A stretch of DNA of 64,000 bases from Sarocladium kiliense (taxonomy: Eukaryota; Ascomycota; Sordariomycetes; Hypocreales; Sarocladiaceae), in NCBI GenBank assembly GCA_030734395.1, contig JAUZTG010000029.1, forward strand, positions 6,386,001-6,450,000. Reading direction: 5' to 3'. A program made the position numbers and the translations under genes. This document shows, one piece after another, positions 1 to 10,120 of this stretch; within the stretch, counting starts at the first letter, position 1; each line of letters opens with the position of its first letter. The notes below the pieces were generated by a model that worked only from the letters and a program-made list of their open reading frames with translations, was not told the DNA's origin and ran no database searches.

Positions 1-1692
1 AGCAATAGGTGCGGCTGGCCCAGTCGCACGTCGCAGGCTGATAACATGGACGCAAAGGGTGTTGAACAAGTTCGTAATGGCGTGAACCTGGGCATGGCGA
101 AGCAGGCCACTAGGCAATAAGTCTTCGATTATGCGTGCATTGCGCGACGCTGCCTGAAGCGCTGCGCAGGCGACGTTGTCGTCTCCTCCATTGTTTACAA
201 TGTAGTCATTTCGATAGAGGAGTATCACAAGGTTGTTAGAGGCGAGATGCAGAGCACCAGTTCGGAGGCTTGGCAGATCATCGAACCCGTTTTTAAGCTG
301 CATCGCATCAGGCAGCTTCGATCTCCAGGTCTCAAGCTCTTCTTTGATACGGGACTTTTGTTCTCGAGTCAGAGTTTTTCCAGGTAGATAGCCGCAGTGC
401 ACAATCTGGCCAAGAATGCGGGAAAGCTCAGTCATTCCGATCTGATAGACCATGCACTCGTGAACGTCCTCCGGTGACGCGTCTTTAGCGAAAGCATGCT
501 CAAAGTCCTGTGCTTCAAGCGGCAACACATCGCTGTCTTTGTCACTAATGCGATTTGGAAGACCCAGAGCCGCAGCACATTGTCTTTCACGTGTATATAT
601 GGACCACCAAAGACGCTTCTTAACTCTCTCTTGGCGAAAATTGGCCGAATTCGTCTGAGTGCGACGATGGAGGGCTTTGCTCTGACCAAGGCTAATAGCG
701 GCTGCGAGCCAGTGTCGAGTGTCTTTCTCAAGGAACGGACCATTCCGCCAGAAGCTCAGAAGGAAGAGTGATTGAAGTACAACTATTTTGTCCGATTCAT
801 AGTCCGCGTCGTATAAATCCTTGGCCCGGGTATAGAATGTGAACTTAGCTCTCGCCAGACCACAGTCGAGGCTCAGTGTCTCCTCATCTGAGTGAAGAAC
901 AGCAATGAAGAGAATCGCGTTCAAAAGTAGAGGTGACACAATATCGTTTTGGTAATTGTGCCAAAATTCGGGCTCGTCGACTATTGCGAAGCAAGGGTGA
1001 AACCACTTGAAGTAGAGTCGCAGCAGCTTCATGGAGGTCTCAGGCTCGGGGAACGAGAATGCCCCTTCTTCACGTAGCAGTCTTATTTTTGCTTGTCGGC
1101 AATCCATTTCCCAGTCTGAGATACTGTTGGCGGTATCCTCTGCGGTTGTTGGCATATGGTGCAGGAGCCTAGGGGTCTCGTGAGACGATTCGCTCGCCCC
1201 ATCTTCGTCTGCCTCTTGGTGGACATATCGAAGCGTGGTGGACTCGCCGAGGAATATGCCCCCCTCAATCTGATCAGCCCTGGTCACCTCATGTGGTGAC
1301 TTAGGTGAGTGGTGTATTTGTCCTGGCTCTGACTGTGCCTGGTATTGTTGAGGCTGCTCTGGTTGATCCTTAGCCAGATGAGGCAAACTCAAGACCGAGT
1401 TGGCAGCTTCCTGGCCAGGCTGACGGTTCTGTGAGAGTGTCGCAAGCACGCAAGAAGCAGCAGCAGCATCTAGCTGAGTACGAGAGCCGTCAGCGACGTT
1501 AGTCTGGGGGTTTAGAGCTGAGTTCCGGCCGCCTGTTCGGGGGTGCTTCCCGCGGCGAGATTGTCGAGCTTGACACAAGGCGCCACCCAGCTTACAGTTT
1601 CGACATGGATGCTCTTCAGCCAGATTACACTTAACTCGTCTTGTGTTACAAGCGGTACATGCCTGCCTCGCTCTTTTCCTACCGGAATCCAT
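1..1692 (-). CDS. Zn(2)Cys(6) transcription factor, partial (C-terminus beyond window)
   Basis: I read an uninterrupted frame of 564 codons from ATG at 1692 down to base 1; the gene leaves the window without a stop. The N-terminus carries a complete fungal binuclear zinc cluster, with cysteines at residues 12, 15, 22, 30, 33 and 40 (spacing 2-6-7-2-6) and basic residues between. A polar, Gln/Ser-rich linker follows to about residue 200, then the fungal-specific middle homology region, including the typical stretch KKRLWWSIYTRERQ around residue 370. The layout and the LWWS..RERQ.AAALG block resemble the cutinase transcription factor 1 group, but that is a family resemblance only. It should act in the nucleus as a DNA-binding regulator. 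It is transcribed divergently from the succinyl-CoA ligase-like gene starting at 2188, with about 495 bp between starts. No intron was needed in the visible part. Confidence 0.92.
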   Translation of the reverse strand, partial: MDSGRKRARQACTACNTRRVKCNLAEEHPCRNCKLGGALCQARQSRRGKHPRTGGRNSALNPQTNVADGSRTQLDAAAASCVLATLSQNRQPGQEAANSVLSLPHLAKDQPEQPQQYQAQSEPGQIHHSPKSPHEVTRADQIEGGIFLGESTTLRYVHQEADEDGASESSHETPRLLHHMPTTAEDTANSISDWEMDCRQAKIRLLREEGAFSFPEPETSMKLLRLYFKWFHPCFAIVDEPEFWHNYQNDIVSPLLLNAILFIAVLHSDEETLSLDCGLARAKFTFYTRAKDLYDADYESDKIVVLQSLFLLSFWRNGPFLEKDTRHWLAAAISLGQSKALHRRTQTNSANFRQERVKKRLWWSIYTRERQCAAALGLPNRISDKDSDVLPLEAQDFEHAFAKDASPEDVHECMVYQIGMTELSRILGQIVHCGYLPGKTLTREQKSRIKEELETWRSKLPDAMQLKNGFDDLPSLRTGALHLASNNLVILLYRNDYIVNNGGDDNVACAALQAASRNARIIEDLLPSGLLRHAQVHAITNLFNTLCVHVISLRRATGPAAPIA

Positions 1693-2187
1693 GGCTTCGG
1701 GTATGTGTATGGTCCAATCCAGTCAGTTGCACCGAGAATCTAGGTAATGAAGGAACGGGAGCAAGAAGCCAGTGAACAACCGAAAATGGGGGAATGCCGA
1801 CTTCAGTTGTCTGATCAGCACAGCCAAGAACTCAGAGGCATAAAGTCGAGAGTTCTTTCGCATAGCAGGCGGTCCGGGTATGAGCACGGCCCGTGGGGCA
1901 TATAGCCGACCCAGGGCGCCACGCTTCAAGTGCCGACTAGCGGTTCGGCCTCTGCGTCAGATAGCCGACTCGACTTTCGGCTCAGTAAGCTGCGAGCGAT
2001 CCCTTTGCGACTCTTCGCCGCATCGCGGCAAGGAGAGATGGGCCCCATCAATTGATAGCCGCAGAAATGGAAGCAATCTTTCGTTCAGCCAATCTTGGTG
2101 ACGCAGGCCATCGATGCTTCTAACTCTGCTGTAGCGCCGACAAGAACGATCAGAGAATCCATCCTCTGTACTGCGCCAACTACAGCC
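1693..2187. promoter_or_regulatory. Divergent intergenic region, regulator / succinyl-CoA ligase-like gene
   Basis: This 495 bp separates two start codons facing away from each other, so it must hold both promoters. No clear TATA box or strong repeat was seen. Short open frames here begin at non-ATG codons or have no family resemblance. Confidence 0.5.
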
Positions 2188-3489
2188 ATGAATTCATTTG
2201 CTCGGTTCCGGGCAGTGTTCTCTCGACATGTACGCAATAATAGCAGAAGAGGCTTCTCATCAACCTCTACGAAACTGAGCGCCGTGTATGACACAACCAT
2301 CCCTAATTTACGCATCAACAAAAATTCCCGTGTCATTTTCCAAGGTATGGCAGCTCTGCGAAGCGTCTCGTTCATCAGTTGGTGTCCATAGAAACGTGCA
2401 ATTTCGAATTCGGAATACCTTAGCAGGCTTGGCTAATATGGTTCAGGCTTTACTGGAAAGGCTGTAAGAATATCCCATTTCACTGTCCGGAATCGCGATC
2501 TTCAGCATGGGCGCTGACGGTGAAAGGCCACGGCTAATGCCAAGGATACGATCGCATACGGGACCAATGTAGTCGGTGGTGTCTCCCCCGGAAAGGGTGG
2601 GCGCACACATTTAGACCTGCCAGTCTTCAATTCAGTCAAAGAGGTGAGTTCAAACAAGGTCAAAGCCCAGCACATTGCAGAAGGCTTCAGCTGATATAAC
2701 TGGCAATTGTCCTGTGTACTTTCCAGGCTGTGGAGAACGTGAAACCTGATGTCAGCTCTATCTTCGTGCCTGCACAGTTCGCAGCCAGTGCTATGATCGA
2801 AGCAATCGAGGCCGAAGTCCCAGTCATTGTGTCTGTGGCAGAACATATCCCTGTTCATGATATGCTGCGCGTTCACGAGGTGCTAAGAACACAAAGCAAA
2901 ACCCGCCTGGTCGGACCCAACTGCCCAGGACTCATAGCGCCCGACCAGTGCCGCGTTGGTATTATGCCTTTTAAGCAATATTCCCCAGGCTGTGTGGGTA
3001 TTGTATCCAAGTCAGGGACCCTGAGCTATGAGGCTGTCGGGGCTACAACGAAGGCAGGGCTCGGCCAGAGCATTGTCGTTGGAATGGGCGGCGATTTACT
3101 GCCAGGTGAGCAGGGATTACTGTCGATCTTCGTACAGATGTTAATTCAAGCTAGGTACCACCCTCGTGGATGGTCTGAAACTTTTCTTTGAGCACGAGCA
3201 AACAAAGGGGATCATACTTATTGGCGAGATTGGAGGCGAAGCAGAGCTGAGGGCAGCGGACCTGATCAAGGAATATCGTCGAACCACGCCAAAGCCAAAG
3301 CCAATTCTCGCCATGGTTGCTGGCCGAACAGCTCCTAGAGGGCGCACTATGGGACATGCTGGTGCGCTGCTGTCGGATCGGGATATTTCAGCAGAGGCGA
3401 AGGCAATGGCTCTAGATGCTGCAGGCGCTGTGGTAGTGTCTCACCCTGGAATGATGGGAGACACGATGAAGAAACTTCTTGGTCAGTGA
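2188..3489 (+). CDS. Succinyl-CoA ligase (ADP/GDP-forming) alpha subunit-like, mitochondrial
   Basis: The model has five exons: 2188-2344, 2447-2463, 2527-2643, 2727-3105 and 3155-3489, giving 334 aa. Exon 2 is only 17 nt, but it supplies the invariant GFTGKA part of the CoA-binding loop, and splicing it in restores QGFTGKAATANA exactly. Residues 1-35 are Arg/Ser-rich like a mitochondrial presequence. The CoA-binding Rossmann domain is followed by the PNCPG segment, the SGTLSYEA segment, and MGHAGA with the phospho-histidine at residue 291. Known role of the family: interconversion of succinyl-CoA and succinate with substrate-level phosphorylation in the TCA cycle, paired with a beta subunit not present here. 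The start at 2188 was chosen over upstream in-frame codons because only it is an ATG beginning a credible presequence. Whether this is the main LSC1 or a second paralog cannot be told from this window. Confidence 0.9.
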
Positions 3490-4370
3490 AGTCGAAGAGT
3501 TCGAAGAACTCATAATCACATAGCAGGTAGTTCAACCAGGATCTACCGGCTTAATTGCAATGCCTTTCTGTCGTAGGAGGCTCTCGAAATCAGGGTACCG
3601 AGCGAGTGTGGCATTTGACTGGTCTCTCTGTTACTATTGCTTTTTGCTTGAACCTTGAAATGCATTCGTGCAAAGCAGTCCCTCGTGAGTGAAAGCGACG
3701 GCCCGTGGCGAATGATGTCAGCGTAGCTTTAGTGACAAAGCATTGCAGTTATATGCAATGATAGCTTCCTCTATAATGTCTATGTGTTGTTGTTTTTTTA
3801 AAAGAAGAGGGGTACTTTAAGCGACTTTAGTATGTTAGATCGCCTTATAATAATCCTATTTCGCAGAGGGCTGTCGCACTTGAGACTTACGTTAAGCTGT
3901 CGACAATGATAGCCCGAGGCTTGAATAGTGCGTTATTACCCACATTCCCTCCGCACCTGTCATCTCTGGTCCTCACAACGAGCGCGCTTCTAGAGGTATA
4001 TAGTATCGATGGAAGTCTTGATTCCACTTTTCTGCGAAACATTCAGGTCATCTTCAGACAGCTGGCTGACTTGGCCGCCGACATGAATGCGTTCTCGGAG
4101 CTAAAGATGGAGTCCTCCGGGCCGATGTCGCGGGTGGCCGCTCGAGCGACCTCGCCAATATACGCTGGCCAGAGTTATGCTATCAAGTCAGACCGTGACA
4201 GTGACGGCAAGACGAGTGTGGTTGTCGAGAAGCACGGCGTCGTGGGGATGAAGAGGCGGATCGTTTCCATACAAAGGATAGTATTAAATACAATTACGTA
4301 CAGCTGTTCCGTCCCTCAGATGAAAGACCTTAGCTCTCCGTGGTTTCATGAACGGCCATACGTTACCACG
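3490..4370. other. Intergenic, no supported gene
   Basis: This region lies downstream of the succinyl-CoA ligase-like gene and downstream of the decayed regulator on the other strand. A plus-strand frame opens at ATG 3906 for about 180 codons but resembles no family I know and runs into the antisense of the regulator remnant, so it is not called. A short poly-T tract lies near 3790. Confidence 0.4.
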
Positions 4371-6509
4371 TCACGGATCTGTCTCGGTCAATATATGAGT
4401 CTCCAGCCTCTCCAAATCCGCAAGCTCTACGCCTGTCAGGGACAATAACGGGTTGTGGTACATCCAATATAGATTGTCCTCGCATTCCAGCACGATATCA
4501 GACTGTTGAACTCCGCGAAACGTCGTATCTTGAGCCATCTCACTGGTCCCTTCTCATGTATTCCCACTTCTTGGCTCTGCGCACCACTCTTAGCCAGGCT
4601 GAACTGGTCATCTGCTCCGTTATAATTTCGCTGCTGCTGGGTTCCCCTCTCAAACGAGAACGACTGCATGAGCACATCCGGCCCCGTTATGTCCAACGTC
4701 GGTGTCTCCTTTTGCACGGCGAGGTGGTCGCACATCTGGTCAATCTCAGCTAACCTACTGGCGGCGGCGCTATTCCCTAGATTAGCGAGGTAGCGAAGGA
4801 TGCTCCTCGCGGTGCCGATTCCGTCGTACGCGGGGCCCTGGTCCGAGTTGATTGCCGCTGCGAGGACGTAGATTAACCCGGCCGAGAAGAGGCAGTCGAG
4901 ATCAAGACAGGCATGCTTAGCTAGGAAAAACATTCGATGTTGGCCCCAATCATAGCTGCGGTGTTTCGCGTGGGTACCCGAGCATCTTGTGAAATGTAAA
5001 TGTACCAATACTGTTTCTTAGTTGCAGACCCTGAAGGATGATGAGGCTGTTTCTGGCAGCCTCGACGCAAGTGTCCGCCAGACGACGCAGTGCGGGACTC
5101 ATGGATTCATACGAGTCGCTCTGGCCGCTGAACTTGCAGCGAGCTAAATAGAGTAAGATAGGTCGTACAGCGTAAATGGTTGTCTGCGTTTAGTTAGAAC
5201 ACCTCACGGCCTGGACTGTAGAAGCAGTCAAAGTTTGTCACCCTACCTGATATGTGGTCAGGTAAAATCCCGCGCTTGTTCTCGCTGCCGCTGATTAAGA
5301 ATTGGACAGAGGCATGCTCCCCAGTAGAAGCTCAGAAGGGTGAAGGACGCCAGCAATCTCCGATGGCAGCATTGTTTCAACGTCATGGAGTGACCGGAGG
5401 ATATCCTGCACTTCTTTGATGAAGGTCGATTCTGAATCAGCGCTCTGGGAGTATATCGCTATGAAAGAGACATGTTAGGCAGGTGTCGCTGTAAATGAAT
5501 TGATAGCTAGCTTTTGCTGGAGGAACTGACTAGTGGTGACTCGTCCCGTTATCTGGGCGAGCTTGACATTCGCAGGGATGGAGGCTGCGGATGGGTATCC
5601 TATTTGAGCCGACGGTGGTCCCGCTGTGATGGCTCGGTCGGAAATGACCATCGGGACCCCAACGACGGCCGCGAGTCTCCTGTAAGGATGCAAGTATTTG
5701 CGAATTTTGTGATGGCCGGCGTGGCTGGTGGCTATTCCATTTGCCCCGTGATACTACCGCTCCTGCATATAGAGTGACCACCAGAGCCGGTTCCGATGGA
5801 CGGCTTCTGATCGCCGCAGAGCCCGTCTCGTTGAAGACCTGGGGAGCCCATGGCTGATTGCCAGCCGAAGGGCGGCACTTGTCTATTTCAAAGTGTAAGC
5901 AGCACTCGTCTCCTCCTCATATAACGTCCAGTTCCGGGAAGATGTGAGGCGCAAAACTAACTCACATATAAGTAGACCTCCTCCTTGCGGTCGGAAACCT
6001 GCAGGTAGAGGGCGCAGAGACCCATGAGCTCGATTCCCAGGATCCCATGCTCTCGCAGGCGACCGGTCCCGGGAAGGAATGCGCTTAAGCGCTTCCTTAA
6101 AGTAGCCCTGACCAAGCGTATCCGACGAGTCGTCCCAGCGAGCCTGCAGAAGTCGGCCCATGGCGAATACGAGGAGGCATTGTGCGATACGGGGCTCGGA
6201 CAGTCCCACGCCGCCGCCACGAGGGTGCTCCTGGCCGTACAGTATGGACAGGCTGTCTGAAAGGACCCTGGCGTGGAAGAGCTGCTGAGAGATACCGACG
6301 TTCATTACCACAATATCTAACATGGCGTAGGCGTCCTCTTCCGCGGGCTTATTTCTGAAGCTGTCGATGCTCTGGCGATTCAAGGGGGGAGATGGAGACG
6401 TGAAAGACATCGAGCCAGCCACCTCAGCGTGCGAGTCAGAGCGCGAGCGGCCGGATAGGGCAACACAATCTTGTGATTGCCTCGCTTCCAGCCGGCGTGT
6501 ACGGAACAA
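4371..6509 (-). pseudogene. Decayed Zn2Cys6-family transcription factor (middle homology region and C-terminus only)
   Basis: Reading right to left, pieces of a fungal-specific transcription factor domain follow in order: AMLDIVVMNVGISQQLFHAR, YFKEALKRIP, HGILGIELMGLCALYLQ, LRLAISHGLP, RLWWSLYMQER, VISDRAITAGPPS, KEVQDILRSLHDVE, and LDLDCLFSAGLIYVLAAAIN. Several breaks are ordinary introns (for example donors near 5950, 5767, 5250 and 4975). Two are not. A one-base frame change lies near 6055-6075 with no splice signals. An in-frame TAA at 5295-5297 stands where CAA would be expected. No zinc cluster precedes the domain; at that point the sequence turns into the opposite-strand NLR remnant. 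I conclude this is a 5'-truncated pseudogene. The last exon, ending at TGA 4371, needs a non-consensus donor, so the 3' end is approximate. Confidence 0.75.
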
Positions 6510-9415
6510 CTTCCGCTGCGACTACTGCTTCGAACCTCTTATCGTCTCTACCTCAGATTAGAGTTGGGTTATTGGTCGGTATTGGGGGTGCTATTGCTCG
6601 ACCTGACGGGGACTGGGATTTCCGGCTTGGTGATGTTGTTGTCAGCCAACCCGATGGAACTTCTGGGCGCGTTATCCAGTACGACCTCGGGAAGGCCAAG
6701 TCGAACCAGACATGGGAGCGAAAAGGCTCCCTCAATAAGCCCCCTCCGATCCTTCTCAATGCACTATCAAACCTGCAGGCGCAACATGAGATTAAGCTAT
6801 CTATTGTTCCGGATCTCCTCCAAGCTATGTGGGCAGCCAATCCCCACATGACGAAAACAAGGAACAAGCTATCAGCCTTTGTTTACCAAGGATCCGAAAA
6901 CGATCGACTTTTCAAGACAGAGTATAGTCATGCTGGTGGTAGCACCTGCGATAAGTGTGACACATCCTGGGAGTTCCAGCGCGATCAGCGGGATACAACC
7001 GATCCAGAGATTCGCTACGGAATCATCGCGTCCGGAAATGCACTCGTCAAGGATGCTGCTACGCGAGATGAGATTGCGGAGCTTACTGGGGAAGAGTGTA
7101 TTTGTTTCGAAATGGAAGCTGCTGGTATAATGGACCGCTTCTCTTGTCTTGTGATTAGGGGAATCTGCGACTATGCCGATTCGCATAAGAACGATCGGTG
7201 GCAGCGGTACGCATCAGCAATGGCAGCTGCGTATGCGAAAGAGCTTCTCAGTTACGTGCCAGTTAACCAGCTTCAAACTTCCCAGCGGGCTGTTGATATA
7301 ATTGGATCGAGTTAGTACCCTTATTGGACTCTATTAATCTCGTCGTCTGAACACATTGCAAGTCAGCGCAGGAATCAACAGGATCGGATCCGCCACGATC
7401 CGCCACCAGGAAGAAACAAGGGACATGCAGTGAGTCTCTCTAGCCTCACCATAATGCAACTACTTGCGAGTTGACCTTGCCATGATTAGTCATGAGGAGG
7501 TGCTTGCTCGCCTTGAGGAGCAGGTTGCTGCTGGAGCCTCGTTCGATTCCGCTGCCGAGCAACACAATCCAAGATGCCTGCCAGGTATCCGAGTCAAGGT
7601 TCTCAAACAATTATCAGAATGGACAGTCAACTCGAATACTAAAGCGGTCTTCTAGCTCAATGAAATGGCAGGGACTGGGAAGTCAACTATATCGCAGACT
7701 ATTGCTACGTCTTTAGCACAGGAGGCCCGACTCGCCGCAAGCTTCTTCTTCAAGAGGGGCGAGAGCGATCAAGGTACGATGGCCAAATTCTTCCCAACAA
7801 TCGCTACCAATCTCACGAGAAGAGGCCATATTATCGCTCATTATATTAAGTGTGCTATTAAAAACAAACCTGATATCTTCAGGAAGGCAATAGCAGAGCA
7901 GTTTAATAAACTTTTCTTGCAGCCATTATCGATACTACAAAAGAGAGAGCCAATCGTAGTTATTATCGATGCACTAGATGAGTAAGAGGGAGAGGATAAT
8001 ATCAAACTCCTAATTTACCTATTCTCTCAAGCCAAGACCCCGCGGTCAGTACAGCTCAAAATCCTCCTAACGCGCCGGCCGGAACTGCCAGTCCGCCTCC
8101 GGGTTCACGACTATCCAGGATAAGTACCAGGACTTAGTGCTTCACGACATACCGGCACCTATGGTTAAACACAACATATCTTTATTTCTAGAGAATGAGC
8201 TGGCAAGGATACGGGGCGAATATAATAGTGCTATCTTAGATGAGCAGCAGCTATCTAAAGACTGGCCTAGGCGATCTATATCCAGACTCTCGTGGAGATA
8301 GCTGTCCCGCTCTTTATCTTCGCCACTTCTGTATGCCGCTTCGTTGCTGATCGGCGTATTGGAACTCCCGAAAGGCAGCTGAAGAAGGTTCTTCTGCCTC
8401 AGACAGGAAGCCAGTTATCACAACTTGGGTTAACATATCTACCCGTCTTAGACAATATGGTCGCCAATAAGTCTGCTGAACAACGCGAGGAGATCCTTCA
8501 GCAATTCCGACATATTGTGGGCTCTATCATTATCCTCGCATGTCCGCTATCAACAGCTGCCCTGGCGAGAATGCTCGATCCTCCTCGAGATGACATCGAC
8601 GGCAGGTTGGATATGCTCCACTCTGTCCTCAGCGTTCCCTCATCGGTCAACGAACCCGTGAGGCTGCTTTATCTATCCTTCCGGGACTTTCTGCTCAAGA
8701 AAGCAGCAGAAAACGCATTCTGGGTAGACGAGGCACAAACTCACAGAGCAATGGCATCGAACTGCTTACGTGTGATGGGCTGCCTTCGACGGGATATTTG
8801 CCAATTGAAGCACCTGGCACACCTCGATCGCCTGCCGATCAGCAGAAAATAAACACACATCTTCCACCAGAACTCCAATATGCCTGCCTCTATTAGGTTT
8901 ATCATATGCAAGGGGCAGGGAACCACGACGGTGATTGCGAATGAGTCTATAGCTTTCTGAAGCGCTATTTCCTATACTAGATAGAAGTATTAAGCCTCAT
9001 GGGGAGGGCAAGGGAAAGTCTTCATCTAATCCAAGTTCTACAATCATTATATAAGGTCTATAATACTATAGGGGACTACGAGGGTGCGGTCTAACTCTAT
9101 CTAGGATCAGGATTACAAACAACTTTCCGAGTTCCTCGACGACGCCAAACGGTTCATCTTTGTAAATACCTCTACCATCGACGATACGCCTCTCCAGCTC
9201 TATTCCTCCCTTCTTGCGTTTACGCCAGAAATAAGCAAGGTGCGGACTACGTACCAAGACCAGCTTGCGTGCTGGATACTCCTTGAGCCACAGATGAGAA
9301 AAGATTAAAGCCAAGCATTATAGATGCTTGAGGGCTATAATAGTTTAGTCTTTTCGGCGGCTTTCTCGCCTGACGGCACGCAAATTGCCTCGGCCTCTGC
9401 TAATGGGATAATATA
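6450..9415 (+). pseudogene. Decayed STAND/NLR-type gene: nucleoside phosphorylase - NACHT - WD40
   Basis: From about 6450 the frame reads as the PNP/UDP nucleoside phosphorylase-like domain found at the N-terminus of many fungal NLR-type proteins (LVIASLPAGVYGTTSAAT, VGLLVGIGGAIA, FEMEAAGIMD, VIRGICDYADSHKND), open to the stop at 7313-7315. A NACHT NTPase follows with Walker A MAGTGKST near 7670 and Walker B-like IVVIIDALDE near 7960. Then comes a helical section (about 8290-8850) and the first WD40 repeat (VFSAAFSPDGTQIASAS, about 9345-9395). The frame is broken by TAG at 7653 (a Trp is expected), TAA after the Walker B Asp-Glu at 7983, TAG at 8894 (again for Trp), and frame changes near 8096, 8270 and 8812. 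The first part of the phosphorylase domain is missing, and the WD40 array ends in AT-rich DNA. Intact relatives act in non-self recognition and programmed cell death; this copy cannot encode such a protein. Confidence 0.85.
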
Positions 9416-9595
9416 ATTATAATACGCTATAATAAGCAAGTATATATAAATATTTGAGGGCTATCATGATTCAATTAACTTAATAGTCCTTCTACTTAAT
9501 AATATCTTAATTACCTTTTTCTTAATAATATAATATGATTTTAATATATTATAATAAATATATATAAATACTTAAAATTTATAATTGATAGAGTC
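9400..9595. other. AT-rich block at the end of the NLR remnant
   Basis: About 190 bp of almost pure A/T with ATA/TAT runs, sharply different from the flanks. It starts inside the first WD40 repeat and ends at the Ulp1-type fragment. This is what heavy C-to-T mutation (RIP) of a repetitive WD40 array or a transposon end would leave; that reading is inference. Confidence 0.6.
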
Positions 9596-10120
9596 CCGTG
9601 ATTGCACCGAACACACCACAGTTATTGCCATCCTCCTGCAAGAGCGGCGCAGTGATGTGGAACTCGGGGGTTGTGGTACTTTGAATGATGTGGTTGTAGA
9701 AGCGGAGGAGTCTTGGTTTCACATCTTCCATATTCCGTATGTTGCCCATAGAGTCGTAGAGTTGGAATATGACGTGTGGCCTTTCGGTCACTGCGATGAC
9801 CCAGTGACAACTGGATGTGATCATGGGAAGTAGTATTGTAGAAGAGTGGCGAATACGATCCGCTTCGGGGCCAGGAATTGTCCTGGAATCCTCCACAATT
9901 GCCAGCGAAACCACAATGACCAGCGACGAAGTCAACGCTTCCGCAATTCGCAGTATAGCGCATATTACAGCATCATTCAGCCATGTATTCCCTTTCAGCT
10001 GTGCAAAATTCTCCTTCGCTAGGTGGAATAACGGTCGGGTATTGTTTGCCGGACGATGATACGGGCTGTCAGGGATGTAGATCAGTTCTCCGGATGCTAC
10101 ATCGTGAAGCCTCCCTCACG
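9579..10120 (-). pseudogene. Ulp1/C48-type cysteine protease domain fragment
   Basis: Translated leftwards from about 10120, the frame shows the order typical of Ulp1-family proteases: TWLNDAVICAIL (substrate-entry helix), SSCHWVIAV with the catalytic His, LYDSMGN with the Asp, and LLQEDGNNCGVF with the oxyanion Gln and catalytic Cys. No ATG lies upstream in frame before a stop, and the frame ends 8 residues after GVF at TAA 9579, so both ends are missing. Such domains occur in SUMO proteases but also as passengers in fungal DNA transposons and plant-type MULEs. Its place beside an AT-rich block and a dead NLR gene favours a mobile-element remnant, which is inference. Confidence 0.7.

Noticed and set aside
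3906..4448. 180-codon plus-strand frame
   Set aside because: It has an ATG, but there is no recognisable domain, and its right end overlaps the antisense of the regulator remnant. There is no splice or codon-use support.
9066..9314. 82-codon minus-strand frame
   Set aside because: Antisense of the decayed NLR gene.
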